64,000 nt of DNA from Augochlora pura (taxonomy: Eukaryota; Arthropoda; Insecta; Hymenoptera; Halictidae). The stretch spans positions 3,596,001 to 3,660,000 of the forward strand of contig NC_135774.1 in assembly GCF_028453695.1 (NCBI RefSeq), in the 5' to 3' direction. Each line of letters opens with the position of its first letter. Positions within the stretch are counted from its first letter, which is position 1. This document shows positions 1 through 12,757 of this stretch, in pieces. The position numbers and the translations under genes are program-made. The notes beneath the pieces are model-generated. The model saw nothing but the letters and a program-made list of their open reading frames with translations. It ran no database searches and had not been told where the DNA came from.

Positions 1-1361
1 CGCTCGTCCATACGATGTCGAGTCCGTAAATTTTAATCTGCCGGATCAATCGAGAACACATAAATAGCTATTTTCGAGCGATCGATACTATTTTTGCCAG
101 AGTCGATGAATTGTTAGCGAGACCTCTGTTCTCAACACGGTCGAGACGGGCACGTCGCGTTTTTGCCGGACACTCGGCGCGTAATTAACGCTGCAGGCGC
201 CGCGCGCGACCCGATATTCCGACGCCCACGCGGCCATACAACACGCGTGCATCGTGCATCCGTTGTTGCACCGTCGTCCGCAGTCTTCCCTGCGACGACA
301 CTTTGTTCGAACGATGTGCCTAGGTCGCGGAGCCACGGGACACGAGACTCCGGAGTCTCTCGCCTCGAGCGAGTGCGTGCACTGTACGCTGTACGCTGTA
401 CGCGGGGCACGGTCTTGCCACGTGGCAACGCGTCTTCGCGACGCCGACACGACGACGACGATTCATCGCGACGCGACGCGCCCCGTTCATCGAAACGATT
501 GCGACAAGTCGGAAACGCAGGAAAGTGGTGTATCGTGTTGTTCTGCTGTCTGACCAAAGGCGACCCGTTTCCCCTTCGCGCGCGCTCACCGCACACGCAA
601 GATATTCCCCGGCACACGGCACTCGGCACACGACGCGACGCGACGCGACGACGCTGCAGGATTACACCGAACATGACGAGGCAATTCACCGTTACCATCG
701 CGAATAGCGACCCGGGAGTAATTGGAAGCTATTATGGTAATTCGCAGGAGCGCGATACGAATCGAGTTGTCGACGAAATTGATCCGGACGAGCGCGTGCT
801 GCTGCGTCAGACACGGGCCGCGGAGACGCGGAATAGGTTCCGCGGTGACTCTCGCGGAGAACGAGCAGAAGGACCGGTGAAAAATTGCGAGGAGGAATAG
901 GAACCTGAGCGAGGCTCCGAGGAATGGAGCCGATGGTCGCGGAACCGTTTGACAGCGGCCGCGGAGGCGTCGAGAGTTTCGCAAAAGAGAGTTTCGACGG
1001 ACGCTGTCCGGATTCGATCGCGGCTGTCACGGGGGACACGACTCACCGTAAAGTAGTGGTTCCAGCGCGTAGGAAACGTCAGTCCCGATGGATCGTCGAC
1101 AACGGTGAAACGTCAGGAGCGATTATCCTGTGCTTGGACGACGAGCATCGGGAGCCGCGTGTCCTCGGCGATTCCCTCGGCATCGTATCACCGCGTCATT
1201 CCCAAGGATCTCTCCCACCCACGCAAAAGATAATAAAGACGCACCACTCACTGAACTGGTTTGGCGTTCGCTAGCCGCCTACCAACACTCGTTCTACCGA
1301 AAACTCTTTTCGCTTATCCTCTCGGCGATAGGTCCGAGGAGGCTCGCGACGCCGCGTCGTC

Positions 1362-1476
1362 GCGTCACCGCGTCACCGTGGTCACCGTAGTCACCGTAGT
1401 CACTGTGGTCACCGTGGTCACCGTGGTCACCGTAATCGCCGTAGTCACCGTGGTCACGGAATCACCGAGTCACCGC
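1362..1476. repeat. 9-bp tandem repeat (GTCACCGTG-type)
   Basis: About twelve imperfect 9-bp units translate to Val-Thr-Val in one frame. Each unit carries a TGGTCA-like hexamer, so the array forms direct repeats of a nuclear-receptor-like half-site spaced by 3 bp. Confidence 0.9.
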
Positions 1477-1819
1477 CCGTAATTTCGCATGGCCGCAGGG
1501 GGCCGCGGCTCGACCGGGTTAGATTTCGCGAGGTCGCGGTGCCTCGCGGGCCGGTGCTGTGGACGGACGAGTCACGATTTCGCGGTAACGCGATGCATGA
1601 CTATCGGACGAAACGGAGCAAAAGCAACGACCCTCCCACGACGACAGCACGTGGCGCACTGACGGCTCCGCGGTCATCTTCCCCGTCCGTGCCCCCTCCA
1701 CCGGGCACTACCGCCGCTCTACCGCCGCTCTACCGCCGCCGCCGACGCCGCCGATGCCGCCGGTGCGCCTCTCCTTTTCCCTCTCCTGCTCCTGCTCCGT
1801 CGCTCTCCCTCCCTCTCTC

Positions 1820-1854
<35 letters not shown>
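1820..1854. repeat. (TC)n microsatellite
   Basis: A nearly pure TC dinucleotide run, one of many GA/CT tracts in the window. Confidence 0.95.
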
Positions 1855-1856
<2 letters not shown>

Positions 1857-2242
1857 GTCCACCGAGCTCTCGCTCTCTCCCCAACCCCGTTCGAGCCCGG
1901 TCGAGAGAGAAGAAGAGAGCCGGAGGGAACCAGAATCGGAGAAACGGAGAAAGACGGCAAAGTGGGAACGGGACGGCGAACCCTCCCCGCCCCGGTGCTG
2001 GCCTCGCTTCTCCTACCGAATGTGCACCCCCTCGCCGCGGCCCGCGCCCTCTTCGCCGTGACGGGCCCTCCCGCCCTCCGACCCTGGTGGTGCTCCACGC
2101 TTCGTTTCTCTCCTCGCCAAGCCGCTCCTTTACTACCTATACCTACCTCCCTTCTCGGTCACGCTCTCCCTCGGCCTCGCTCTCTCTCTCTCTCTCTCTC
2201 TCCCTCTCTCTCCCTCGCACCTCCGTCGTTCTCCCTTTCTCC

Positions 2243-2290
2243 CTGTCCCGCTGTCTCGCTGTCTCGCTGTCTCGCTGTCCCGCTGTCCCG
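2243..2290. repeat. 8-bp tandem repeat (CTGTCTCG-type)
   Basis: Six consecutive 8-bp units alternate between CTGTCCCG and CTGTCTCG. Confidence 0.9.
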
Positions 2291-3092
2291 CTGCCGTCCC
2301 ATTCCAAACCCCGCGCAAAACGAACGGACCATATCCCTCCCCGCCTGTCCTCTCGTCCACGACAAACCAACTACCCCTCCGCCCTCGGCCCTGACCTATC
2401 CCCACCTTCGACACGCACCGGCCCGACGTATTTCTCTCCCCACTAGCGCCTCATTCCACCCACGCCCCCATCCCACTCTTCCCAGTTTCACGGAGAGACT
2501 CTTTTCCTCGGACTCGCGACTTTTTCGCGTCTCTCCTTTCTTCGTCCTCGCCTGCCTTCCCTCCTCTTCCGTTCACCCCGCGATTCGCGAGCGTGCACGC
2601 ACCATCTCTCTCTCTCTCTCACTCTCCTTCTTTCTCTCTTTCCCTCTTTCTCTCGACCCCTCGTCTCTCCGCGTCCCTAATTTCTCGCGTTCGTTCTACT
2701 CGCGGCAGTAGTTTCGGTGCCTCCTCGTCTACCGAGATGCCGCGGGTGCCTCGCGTGTGCCTCGCCAGCAAGTACGCCACCCTTCGCACCCGTGCCGCGG
2801 GCAACCAGCAACGTGCTCCGTCTCGCAGCAGTCCGCCGCGCGACGGACAGTTTCTCAGCGCGACGAATTCTCGTCGCCGCGTTCGCCGAGTCACCTGCGA
2901 CTCCCTCTCTCGCCACGCTCCCCCCGTCCGTCCGTTTCGCTCTGTTTCCATCTTTCTCGCGGGACGAACGAGACGAGGAGAGGTCGATAGGCGAATTCCG
3001 AGGCACCGACGGCCGGCCCGAGGAGGAGGAGGAAGAAGAAGAAGAAGAAGAAGAATAGCTATTTCTAGGTGAGACTCGGCGAGATCGGAAGA

Positions 3093-3162
3093 GCGAGGCG
3101 AGGCGAGGCGAGGCGAGGCGAGGCGAGGCGAGGCGAGGCGAGGCGAGGCGAGGCGAGGCGAG
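3093..3162. repeat. 5-bp tandem repeat (GAGGC)
   Basis: About thirteen near-perfect copies of the pentamer are present. All reading frames stay open, which creates Arg/Gly/Ala/Glu-rich or Leu/Ala/Ser/Pro-rich artefact proteins. Confidence 0.95.
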
Positions 3163-4533
3163 AGCCCGCCGTGACGCGGACGCGGTCGCGGCCGCGGCTG
3201 CGGCGACGGACGAAATTACGTAATCCTTTCGCGACGATCTCGTTAAAGTTGCTTTCCTTGAGAGCTACAATTAATAAACGGTAATACGATTTCCTTAATA
3301 ATGATTTATTACGGGACCCGCGATTACGTGCGCCGACGGGTAAATACTTTGCCGATGACGTTTTACGATTGTGTACACGCCCGCTAGCGCACCGCGCGAC
3401 CTGCCAGCCGAGCGGAACGCCGATGGAGAAGGAGAGAAGAGGCACGGGGGGATCCGCGGTATCGCCGGCCGTTTGCCGAAACTCGACGGAAATATCGTGT
3501 TCGGAAAGAATGCCGATCGACCCGTGGCGCGGAAACCGTGGGACGGTGGAGCGGAGCGAATTGGTGGCGCGTTCCGCTGGCCCTTGTTAACGCAGGAATG
3601 TAAATCAACTCGTAATAGCGTGGCAGCCAAGGATTAAGCGGCGCGCGCGAAGACGAACTACGGGTACGGCGAGAAGGTACGAAGTGCCGGCGCGAGGCAA
3701 GACCAACGACGACGACGACAACGACGACAAAGTCGACAACGTAGACGACGACGAGGACGACTTTGGGCGACGGTGGTGCGGAGAGCGCGCGCGGTGGTAG
3801 CGGCGGCGCGGTGCCGGCGGTGTAGCAGGGTGAGCGTCGATGAGTGGGAAGAGCGGCAGCACCCTCTCCTCGTGCCCCGAAGCATTAGGAGTTCGGTAAT
3901 AAATCTCGTTGAAAAAACACACGCGCGCACGTACAGAGACACGTACACACGAGGGCAGCCGTTGGTGCCTGTGTACACGTATTCTCGAGCAAGGGTCTCA
4001 GACAGTTCCACTCTCTTCCTCGCGTCTATCTCGTTCGGCTCTCGTACATCTGTGCTCTCTCCGAAGCACAACGAGCGCGAGAAAGAGAAAAGCCGGTGGC
4101 GGGGCCGTAAGGAGGGAGGAGGAGGGAGGAGGGAGGAGGGGGGTGAGGCTCGTACCCCTCCAAGCTTTAGATCTTTCCCCCGTCTCTCGTCGTCGCGGAG
4201 CACCGCGCGTCCGACGGCAACGAGGTCGACATGATCTATGCACGCCGTGCAGAGGCGAGTGTCACCGTTTGCTTGATGCATTGGCCCTCACCTGAGCCCT
4301 CCCTCCGGTATCGTTCCGTGGCCGAGCCCAACGACGCGTATCCCCACCGCCGGCATCGCGGATCGCGGATCGCCGATCAGCTTAGCTATCGACGACCGAC
4401 GATCGACGATCGACGATCGAGAGAGAGAAGCGCCTCGGCCTTTCATCTTTCTCCCGTCTGTGTTTGCCGGCACGGACGCGGTGAAAGCCGTAGCGTCGCG
4501 TTCTCCGCGGCGTTCGCGCCGCGCGACTCCGAG

Positions 4534-4588
4534 GTTCTAATCGAAATCGAAGCCGAAATCGAGATCGAAATTGAAATCGAAATCGATC
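4534..4588. repeat. 6-bp tandem repeat (GAAATC-type)
   Basis: Imperfect hexanucleotide units would encode alternating Glu and Ile. Confidence 0.85.
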
Positions 4589-6103
4589 GGTGCTCGCGGC
4601 GGGGATACACGGCGGTGGCCCAACGGTCGAAAAAAAAAAAAGATCGCGTTAAAAGATGGACGGAAGCGGAGGGGAGCGCGGGATTGACCTACGAGCGAGG
4701 AGGGGCCGGGCGAGGGAAGGAACAGGGTAGGAAAAGGGACCGAGAGACTCACGGTAGAAGCCTCGACGCGAATAGTACGACGATGGTTACATTCTACGGA
4801 TCAGAGAGCTCGATAGCGTGCCGAAGTCGAGGCGAACGGCAATAAATCCATTTTTCGTGAAGGGTCGGTCGAGGGGCGAGAGCGAGCCAGGGTCTGATTA
4901 GCAGCCTGACTCTCCGTACAGGATGACAGCCGGTGAGTTATAATATTGCCCATCCATCTATTTATCTACTCCATCGCCTCTCTTCTCCCCAATGCTCCGC
5001 TCCACTCTGCTCCGCTCCGCTCCACTCCGCTCCACTCCGCTCCGCCGTGGCGTCCGTTCGCTTCCCTCGTTCCCGTCGCCCCCCCTCCCCCTCCTACTTC
5101 GAGGCTTCTTCGTTTCGTCGACGCGCGAACACACGACTTTCCGTCGTTCGGCAAACGTCCGACGTCGAACGACGCTCCGACCGCTCGTCTAGTCCGCGCC
5201 GTCAAAATTTCAATTAAGCGAAACCCCGAGAACAGTGTTGGCCGGTTTGGCCGACGCCACCCAGTTTCTCGAGAAAGAAATGGCCGAGCGTCGTCCATCG
5301 GTTCGAGACGCCGGACAGAGAATTATGCCCGTGCTCGAGATATCGCGGACGCGGCCGATCCGTCGCGGATCTTGCCAACGACGCGACGCGACGCGACGCG
5401 ACGCCACCGAAGGCGACCGTCAGGACACCTCTCCGCTCTCTATACATTTTGAACTGGAAAGACGCGGCGTCCCGAACTTTCGACGGGAACCAGTTCATAT
5501 ATCTGAAGTATGGCTGCCATAAATAAGCGACCCGTCCGTTTGCTCTGTTCGCCCAACCTCTCGCGAATCTTTCTTCTCCGGTTCTCCTCTCCCCCGTTTT
5601 CGACTGGCTCGCTCGATCTCGCTCCTCCTTACCCCCGAATTTCTTCGGCTCGCGATATCGAGGTCGCGCGTACCATCCTCGCCACCGAACAATCTAGCCG
5701 CGCCGAGGAATCAGCGCGGAACAGGGTGAGACGCGGCGCTTTCTCTACGACCGGCGGCACAGCCTCTTCAAACAATTATTTTTCTATGCAAAACCGTGCA
5801 CGCTGCGACCAATTATCCGAGCGACGCTCGACGAACTTTGAGCCTCCTTCGCGTTTTACCAAGCATCCACTGTCCTTTAAAACCTCGTGCTGCTCTTTCA
5901 GATTCAACGCGACCGAATCCTTTCGCAGGATATTACAATTCGTCGACAACAAAAGCGACAAAATTCTATTTGATTTTACTGTACGTAAATAATGTACATT
6001 AATTGATTCCACTGTATCTGTAAAATCTTACTGCCTGGAACGTTTATTTAGTCGCGGATTATGTGCATTCGATTCGTATAATTTAAAGAGACCTAGTAAC
6101 CCG

Positions 6104-6112
<9 letters not shown>

Positions 6113-6151
<39 letters not shown>

Positions 6152-6161
6152 AATAATAATA
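6113..6161. repeat. (AAAT)n followed by (AAT)n microsatellite
   Basis: A pure AAAT tetranucleotide run passes into AAT trinucleotides, within a local AT-rich stretch. Confidence 0.95.
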
Positions 6162-8908
6162 GTCGCGGGGGATATTGTAAAATTTAAAACAGGTCCGCAG
6201 AGTCCGATCACCCAATTTACCGATTCCCCCGCGGTCGTCCAGATTAAAACGTGTTCCTCTTATCGTAAAAATCGGCGTTCGCATGAATGTATAAACAAAC
6301 GAAATTATTATCCCGCGACGACGCGGTGCTCGCATCGTACTCGGAAATTAGCCTGGAAAGCCGACGCGTCGCGTCGCGACGTTCCGTCTTTCTGCTCGTT
6401 GTTGCTCCTCGTTCGAGCTTAATCTCGCACGAATCGGCGCGTATTTTCGTTGAATCCTCGCCGAAGCCGAGGAAAAGATGTCGGGGCTGCGCTCGCGGTA
6501 CGATCGCGTTTCCATAGCCGGATATCGGGGCGAACGAGCGAACGAGCGTGCGAGCGTGCGAGCGAGCGAGCGAGCAAGCGAGCGATCGAGCGATCGAGAA
6601 GTACGTACGAGCGAGCGGGATCGGCGAGGCGAGCGGACTGGACGTGCGAGCGAGACGGCGCATCGGAGCGGAGCGGGAGTGATTTATGCTAAGTCGCTGA
6701 TGCTGGCAAGGCAGGGGCCCGCGTGTATTACGTTCCCGGGCAGCCATCTTGGGGTCCCTTCGTTTCTCCGAGAAGTCGAATCGATTGACAGACTCGTGCC
6801 CAATCGGCGATCACCGCTCGACAGAGAAACTCTCGTTCCTTTTCTCGTTTCTTTCCCTGTTCCTTCTGCCCGCTCCTTTCCACCGTTGTTCCGCGCCGAG
6901 ACGAGCACGCACGGCTACAATTAATTCGTCGCCGGTTCCCTTTTTCTTTTCACGGAACAACTGGGTCACTTGACAAAATATGAAACACGCACCGTGCAAC
7001 TCGTATTGCTCAATCGTCCGCGTGCTCGCGTCGATTTTAATGTGACATCGTTGCTTTCTTACGCGTAATCGTTTTGTAATGCGTGCGTAAAGTAGACTTT
7101 CGAATACCGCGATCGAATGTTGCAAGTTGCGTGTGTGTGTGTGTGTAGCTAGAGAACTCGAGGCGATTCTCACAGTTTGGTGAAGATGAAAAATAACGAA
7201 CTGTTTAGTCTTACTAAATGCGCGCCTCTTTATGCTAAACAACTTTAGTTTCATTTTTAAAACAGAGCATACAGCTTGCAGGAAAAATTAAGGCGAAAGG
7301 ATTAAGCGAGTCACCCTTCTATTTTTAGAAAGCTAAGTGTCGTTAGGTTTACAGCGATCCGTTTATATCGTTCATAATTTATAAAATTATTCAGGAACAT
7401 ATGTCTAGACAGCTGTTCCTTCCAGAAATCAATCCTGACAATTTTTATTTAAAATAAAGACCCGCAGCCCAGTCACGATAAATGTGTCATACTACTTTGT
7501 CCTTCCCGTTGCCGCTTGGCCACTCCTTGCTTTATCTTCCAATGCGCACGATCTTGAAAATCGTCCCGAAGCGACTTTCCACAGTATAGAAGAACAATTT
7601 CTTGTGCGAGGCACACCCTGGACGTATTGTGAGAGAAACGTGAGCAGCGATACGGGGGAACTTGAGAACCACCCGAAACGCCTATACCGATCGCAGAGAA
7701 GCGGACGAAAACAGCGGGAAATGTTTAATCGCGAGAGTCGAGTCCTTTCAATTATTAAGCGTTTCGTTCGCGATTACGTGCCATAAGTTCGCCGCTATAT
7801 CTCCGTTAGCCTGTACAATATGTACTTCGCTTCTCGTATCGCGCTGTATCGCGGGCTGCTTTTCGGCCTCGGGAACGAACTTCTCCGTATCAAACACGTT
7901 TTAATTGAAACGGTTTTCCTATCCGCGCGAATTCTGCGAACGTGCCGTGTCAACGGAGTCGAACGGATAAACAACGCGCGTCGCATTCTCGGCACGTTTC
8001 GATAATCGCGAGCGACAAATCGCGTCTCTCGCTAGCGTATCAGATCCATTGTCCCGGTTAAACAAATCTCGGAGGAGGCACGGTTAAACAAATTGTCCTT
8101 GCTCCGACGAGAATACCTACGACCATTACAGTTTTCTGAAAAGTGTCGTATCGAACCGAACTCGGACGAAGCATAGTCATCTCGTCGCGTCAACGTCAAT
8201 CTGAGTCATCGGCTCCGACAATTCTACGAGGAAAAACGCGGCGACGTGTAATTTCAAGAAATTTCAGCCGATTCATTAATTGACAGAAGCGTGCAAGATT
8301 TACGCGTCTCTCGGACAAACCGTCGTGAGAAACGAGTTCCATAGTCCGCGCGGGAATTATGCAATTTGAAGCACTGTTAACACGTAACGATCCGAACATT
8401 AAAGCGACAATATCTTCGGAAGACACGTGTCTCTCTTTTTTTTCCTTCTGGAATCGGTTCGACGGAAGCATCTACCGGTATCTGTCGCTACATGACGGAT
8501 TACGCGCGCGCGCGCGCGTGTGTGTGTATTTTCTGTCTCTCGCGTCCGCGCCGATCAATTACGGCGAAGAAAACGCTGACGTACGAGACGCGACGTATGC
8601 GACAACAGTAAACGCGAACGATTCGCGTAGCGTGTTCGCTCTCGGCGTAGAAAACTCGGTGAAAGAAAAAAAAAAAAGAAGAACGCGTCGACGTAGCTGC
8701 GGCCTTAACCGTGAAAACCACTCGCGCCACCGGCCGTCCTGATTTCTATCCATCAGCGTTGGTCAGATTTACGACGTCGCAGAGGGGCCTCTGTGGCCCT
8801 GCCGGTGGGCCCGGGGGTCCCCGTGTAACAATGAAACCACGCCATTTGTCACAGAGGCGCTTCCTCTGCGCTTCTAATAAACGTTCGGTCCTACCGTCGT
8901 GGTACGGT

Positions 8909-8929
8909 CGTGCTGCAACGTGCAGCACG
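8909..8929. other. Perfect hairpin
   Basis: A 9-bp arm CGTGCTGCA is followed by ACG and the exact complementary arm TGCAGCACG. A weaker 5-bp stem (ACCGT/ACGGT) lies directly upstream at about 8893-8908. Confidence 0.6.
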
Positions 8930-11552
8930 GATCGACCTTTGCTTTTGCTCCGTGGATCGTGATCTCTCGAGCAACCGCTACGACTCTCTCTCTGCCTCTC
9001 TCTTCCTCCTCCTCTCTCTCTCTCTCTCACTCTGTCTCTCTCTCTCTCTCTCTGACTCTGTCTCTCTCTATCTCTCTCTGTTCTGTGTCTCCGTTTCTCT
9101 CCATCTCCGAGCGCCGATTTGCCTCTCGCTCTCTCGCTTCGATCCTTCGCCGCTTCCATTTCGCTTCTTCGCCGTGCTCCGCTCGTTCGCTTCGCGTTTC
9201 GCAGCTCCTACCTCGCTCGCTTTCATACTTCGTAGGACACACACAGACCGTTCTCTCTGTTCGTCCACCTCGCGGTCCCGAAGAAGAGATCGAAACCGTC
9301 GGCGGCGGCGAGGAGGGTGGAGGAGGAGGAGGAGGAGGAGGAGGAGGGGCAAGCGGGGGGTCTGCGGGACGGCGGAGGGAATCGGAGGCAAAAGGAGACA
9401 ACGAGCATGCTGGGATACAACGTGCCCACGTTCATACTTTCACATGCCGACACAATGCACCGGACCATCGAGAGGAATTGTCATACAAATTGTCGCTTAT
9501 TCAGCGACGATCCCGTAGCGAGGATGAACGGCCTACGGAGGAGGCCGGTAGCACGAAAACAACGCCGGGAGAGACGCCTTTTCACCGCGCGGCCAGGCCT
9601 TCGTGGAAATACCAATAAAACCGCGTTTCTCGTTTGCCATCGTGCGCGACCGGACCCGCGAGAGGGGTTGGTCGAGAGACTCGCGGACGCGGTCGTCGAC
9701 GGCCTGAGCGGATCCGCGTCGCGGAATCGCGGATCGCGATCGCCGCGGCCGTGAACCCCCGTAAGAATCGACACACCGTGGCGTAGCCGCGACGAGACCG
9801 CTTTCGATATCGTCCCACGCTCGCGATGCTGATTCGTACGAATTTAAACGATGTTCGACGGTAGACACGGGACGTTCTTGTACCTGTTCGATAAATTCAC
9901 CGATCCGCCACGGTCCGCACACCGTGGGCCTCTGCGGCCGCGGGGCGACGCGCGGTTCCGAGAGATCACGGATAAGCGGAGGTCGTTGGAAACTTCGGAG
10001 CGACGATGATGCGATCGATAGCAGAAAGAGTTATATAGTCGACGAAAACGAGGGTTACACGACCGAGGTCGGTCCTCTCTTAATGATTCGGAGAATCGGC
10101 GCGACGACGTCCGGTCGCGGTGATCTCTCTCGCGCTAGCGAACGAGCGAGCGCCACCCTCTCGTCGATACGTCATCGGATTCGCGGCGAGTGAGACGAGA
10201 CGAGACGGGAATCGAGACGGGAATCGAGACGAGAGAATCGGGACGGGAATCGAGTCGGGAATCGGGACGCGTCCCAGCTGGAAAATAGACTAGAAACACG
10301 GCTCACCCTCTCGGCCGGCATACGGGCTCGAGAGAACCAGAAGACCGAAACGACCGGTAGCCGACCGACCCGTTCCCGGCTGCCGTTTCGTAAACGGAGG
10401 TCATCCACGGTTCCCAGCCGGCAGATTCTTTTTTCTCCCTAAACGTCACCGCCGATATTTATGGCGAGCCATAGAGCCGAGGGGTTCGACTGCTCCGGGT
10501 TCTCGCTACACGCCGAGAGCAGAACCAGGGCCCCGACGTAATTCTGTCAGCGTCACGCTCTCGGGCCAGCCTCGACCTCGACAGTGTGCCTGCGAAGAAG
10601 TAACAGAAGGAACACGGTCGGTAGCCCCGCGGACCGGGCACAAACGCGATGGAAAAAATCTCACTGGAACCTTTCCAATCCCCGTGTCCGGCGGACTCAC
10701 GGTTTTCTTTCACGGTTGCACCAGCCCGTTCGGAAATCCTCCCTTCTCGCGGCCGTTCTTGCCGCGACTCTTCCTCCTTATCGGTCAAGGTTATTACACG
10801 GCCTCGATCCTTTCGCGGCGGCTCTTTTCACTCGGCCGAATCTGCAGCGAAATTTACCGCGACATCTTGTGCGATATCTTGCGCGAAATCGGCGGATAAC
10901 GCGTCGAGCGCTGTCCTTGTTTTCTCACCCTTTTCGTTAGCCCGGAAAGAGGGAGGAAATAAAAATTGAGTCGATCGAGGGGCATAGGATTTTAATAAAA
11001 ATCAGTTTGCGATGATTTTAATAAGTGTGGAAGAATGCACGAATGTCATTGGATTTTTGCAATGGCTGCATTGCTTGCAATTGAACCAATTATTTTAATC
11101 ATAAATTCATCAAGTTTTAAGTCTAATTGCAACATTCTGTGAAACCTGCCAGTACCGTGTTTCAATAACACTTTTCAATGTAAATTAATATTTACATACA
11201 TTCCATGATGTTCCTCGAATTGTTAAAAATTTATTAACAGTAGAACGCAATTTTGTAAATTGCATATCGTCGGTCATTTCTGGTGATTGACGCGGTTCGA
11301 ACGTGTCAGTCAACGGCGACTGATATGTCGTTTAACCCGTTAATCCATCGCTGTCGCACTGAGTTAAAATTCCCCCCACCTTTTTTCCTAATAGTGATAT
11401 TGTCACGAGGAGAATGAAATTAACAATTATTTTAATATACTTGGGAGAGGAATATCAAGTTCTAATAAAAGAAACGATGCTTTAGAACGTCGAAATAATA
11501 TTCTGAATTTCTTGAGTCTCTATAGAAATGGCACCTGATGTATAATATGAGT

Positions 11553-11708
11553 AAATAATGTACTAAATAATATACTAAATAATATATTAAATAATATACT
11601 AAATAATATACTAAATAATATATTAAATAATGTACTAAATAATACACTAAATAATATACTAAATAATATATTAAATAATATATTAAATAATGTACTAAAT
11701 AATATACT
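11553..11708. repeat. 12-bp minisatellite (AAATAATATACT-type), 13 units
   Basis: Thirteen contiguous 12-bp units without indels differ only at a few positions of the last five bases (GTACT, ATACT, ATATT, ACACT). Because the unit is a multiple of three, the minus strand shows a long hydrophobic frame that is an artefact. Confidence 0.95.
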
Positions 11709-12112
11709 AAGCAATATATGCTGAATAATAAAATAATCGCGTGGAAATCATATGCGAATCAAGCATACGATTACGATAATCACCGACGCCGATAGAAAAA
11801 CTGGCCAGCGTGCGGACGTTGCGTTTATACGCAACCTGTGAGCACATACATCGCGCCGTTTGCGTCTGACGCCGACAGAAAGTCGTACCTTTGTTGAGAC
11901 GATAATCTCGCGGCAAGGTGTCGCGTTCGACGGTTCCTCGGGGAAGACTCCCGCGGCCGTGTTCGTAGGTCGGCTGGCCTGTCTGTGGGCTTCTAGCGAC
12001 GCGTTTCGTGCTTCGAGGAGGTCCACGGGACGGAAAGATTTACCGCTCTGCGTTTAGAATCACGGTCCGAAAAGCAACTTGCACATCGTGGGTGAGAGTC
12101 CGACTTCCTTCC

Positions 12113-12246
12113 TTCGACAAAGTCTTCGACAAAGCTATCGACAAAGTCATCGACAAAGCCATCGACAAAGTCTTGGACAAAACCATCGACAAAGTCTTCG
12201 ACAAAGCCACCGGCAAAGTCTTGGACGTAGCCATGGACGAAGAAGC
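12113..12246. repeat. 12-bp minisatellite (ATCGACAAAGTC-type)
   Basis: About eleven imperfect 12-bp units; neighbouring units tend to alternate between GTC and GCC endings, hinting at a 24-bp higher-order unit. Both strands remain open across it, giving Asp-Lys-Val/Ala repeats on + and Phe-Val-Asp repeats on minus. Confidence 0.9.
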
Positions 12247-12681
12247 CATCATCGAAGAGGAGCGCGATCGGCCTGCCGAACGTTCGATCTGAGCACCCCC
12301 GCCTCGCCGGGATTCCAGGATGGTCGTCGGTATTTCTCTCGCCGGGTATCGCGAGCGCGGCTGCGGACTTGGTTTGCATCGCGGACGGTCGTGTAAAACT
12401 CAGCGGCGCGTTAAGCATCCCAAGGTACGCGATAGCTAAACAATGCGTGGCCGTGCCGCGCCTTCTGCCACGAGAGATAAAATCGAGATCGGGAAAGACC
12501 GCGCGCGCGCGCGCGCGCGCGAGCACTAGCTCGCTCGCTCGTCGGCTTCGCAGCATCCCGTTTAGCAGTTTTCGTATCGGGCCGATTGATTCCGAGGAGC
12601 GTCCGCGTCTCTGGACGTCTTTAGAGACGGTTATACGATATTATATAAGGTAAATCATGCGCGAAGAGACGCCCGGACGAG

Positions 12682-12757
12682 CGGGACGGATGGATGGACG
12701 GATAGGCGGACGGGCGGACGGACGGACGGACGGATAGACGCATAGACGGATAGACGG
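12682..12757. repeat. GGAC/GGATA tetranucleotide-type array
   Basis: Imperfect GGAC units are mixed with GATAGACG units. Confidence 0.85.

Larger units (their letters stand above)
1..5500. other. Non-coding GC-rich region with tandem repeats
   Basis: I see no protein gene. Long open frames on both strands are Ser/Arg/Leu/Pro-rich products of CT and CGA repeats. Notable contents are a 9-bp array (1362-1476), a (TC)n tract (1820-1854), an 8-bp array (2243-2290) and a 5-bp array (3093-3162). A hexanucleotide run (4534-4588) and a TCCGC/TCCAC-type run (about 4988-5044) follow. A possible tiny start exon at 4922-4932 is discussed in the findings. Confidence 0.6.
5501..10950. other. Non-coding region with simple repeats and one strong hairpin
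   Basis: No gene is supported. The region contains an (AAAT)n/(AAT)n tract (6113-6161), a GCGA-type run (about 6531-6600), a (GT)n tract (7131-7146) and CG/TG repeats (8505-8527). It also contains CT-rich DNA (8981-9080), a perfect 9-bp hairpin (8909-8929), a (GGA)n run (9311-9348) and a GAGAC/GAATC run (10191-10275). The segment 7070-7480 is AT-rich without recognisable content. Confidence 0.55.

Noticed and set aside
1539..2711. 390-codon + strand frame
   Set aside because: It is Ser/Pro/Leu/Arg-rich, driven by CT repeats, has alternative open frames on both strands and no recognisable domain.
8780..8822. Collagen-like Gly-X-Y stretch with nearby acceptor- and donor-like sites
   Set aside because: There are only about four triplets in a GC-rich segment, and no neighbouring collagen exons on either strand.
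12008..12292. Frame encoding an Asp-Lys-Val/Ala four-residue repeat
   Set aside because: The 12-bp tandem array leaves both strands open, and the flanks have no coding character.
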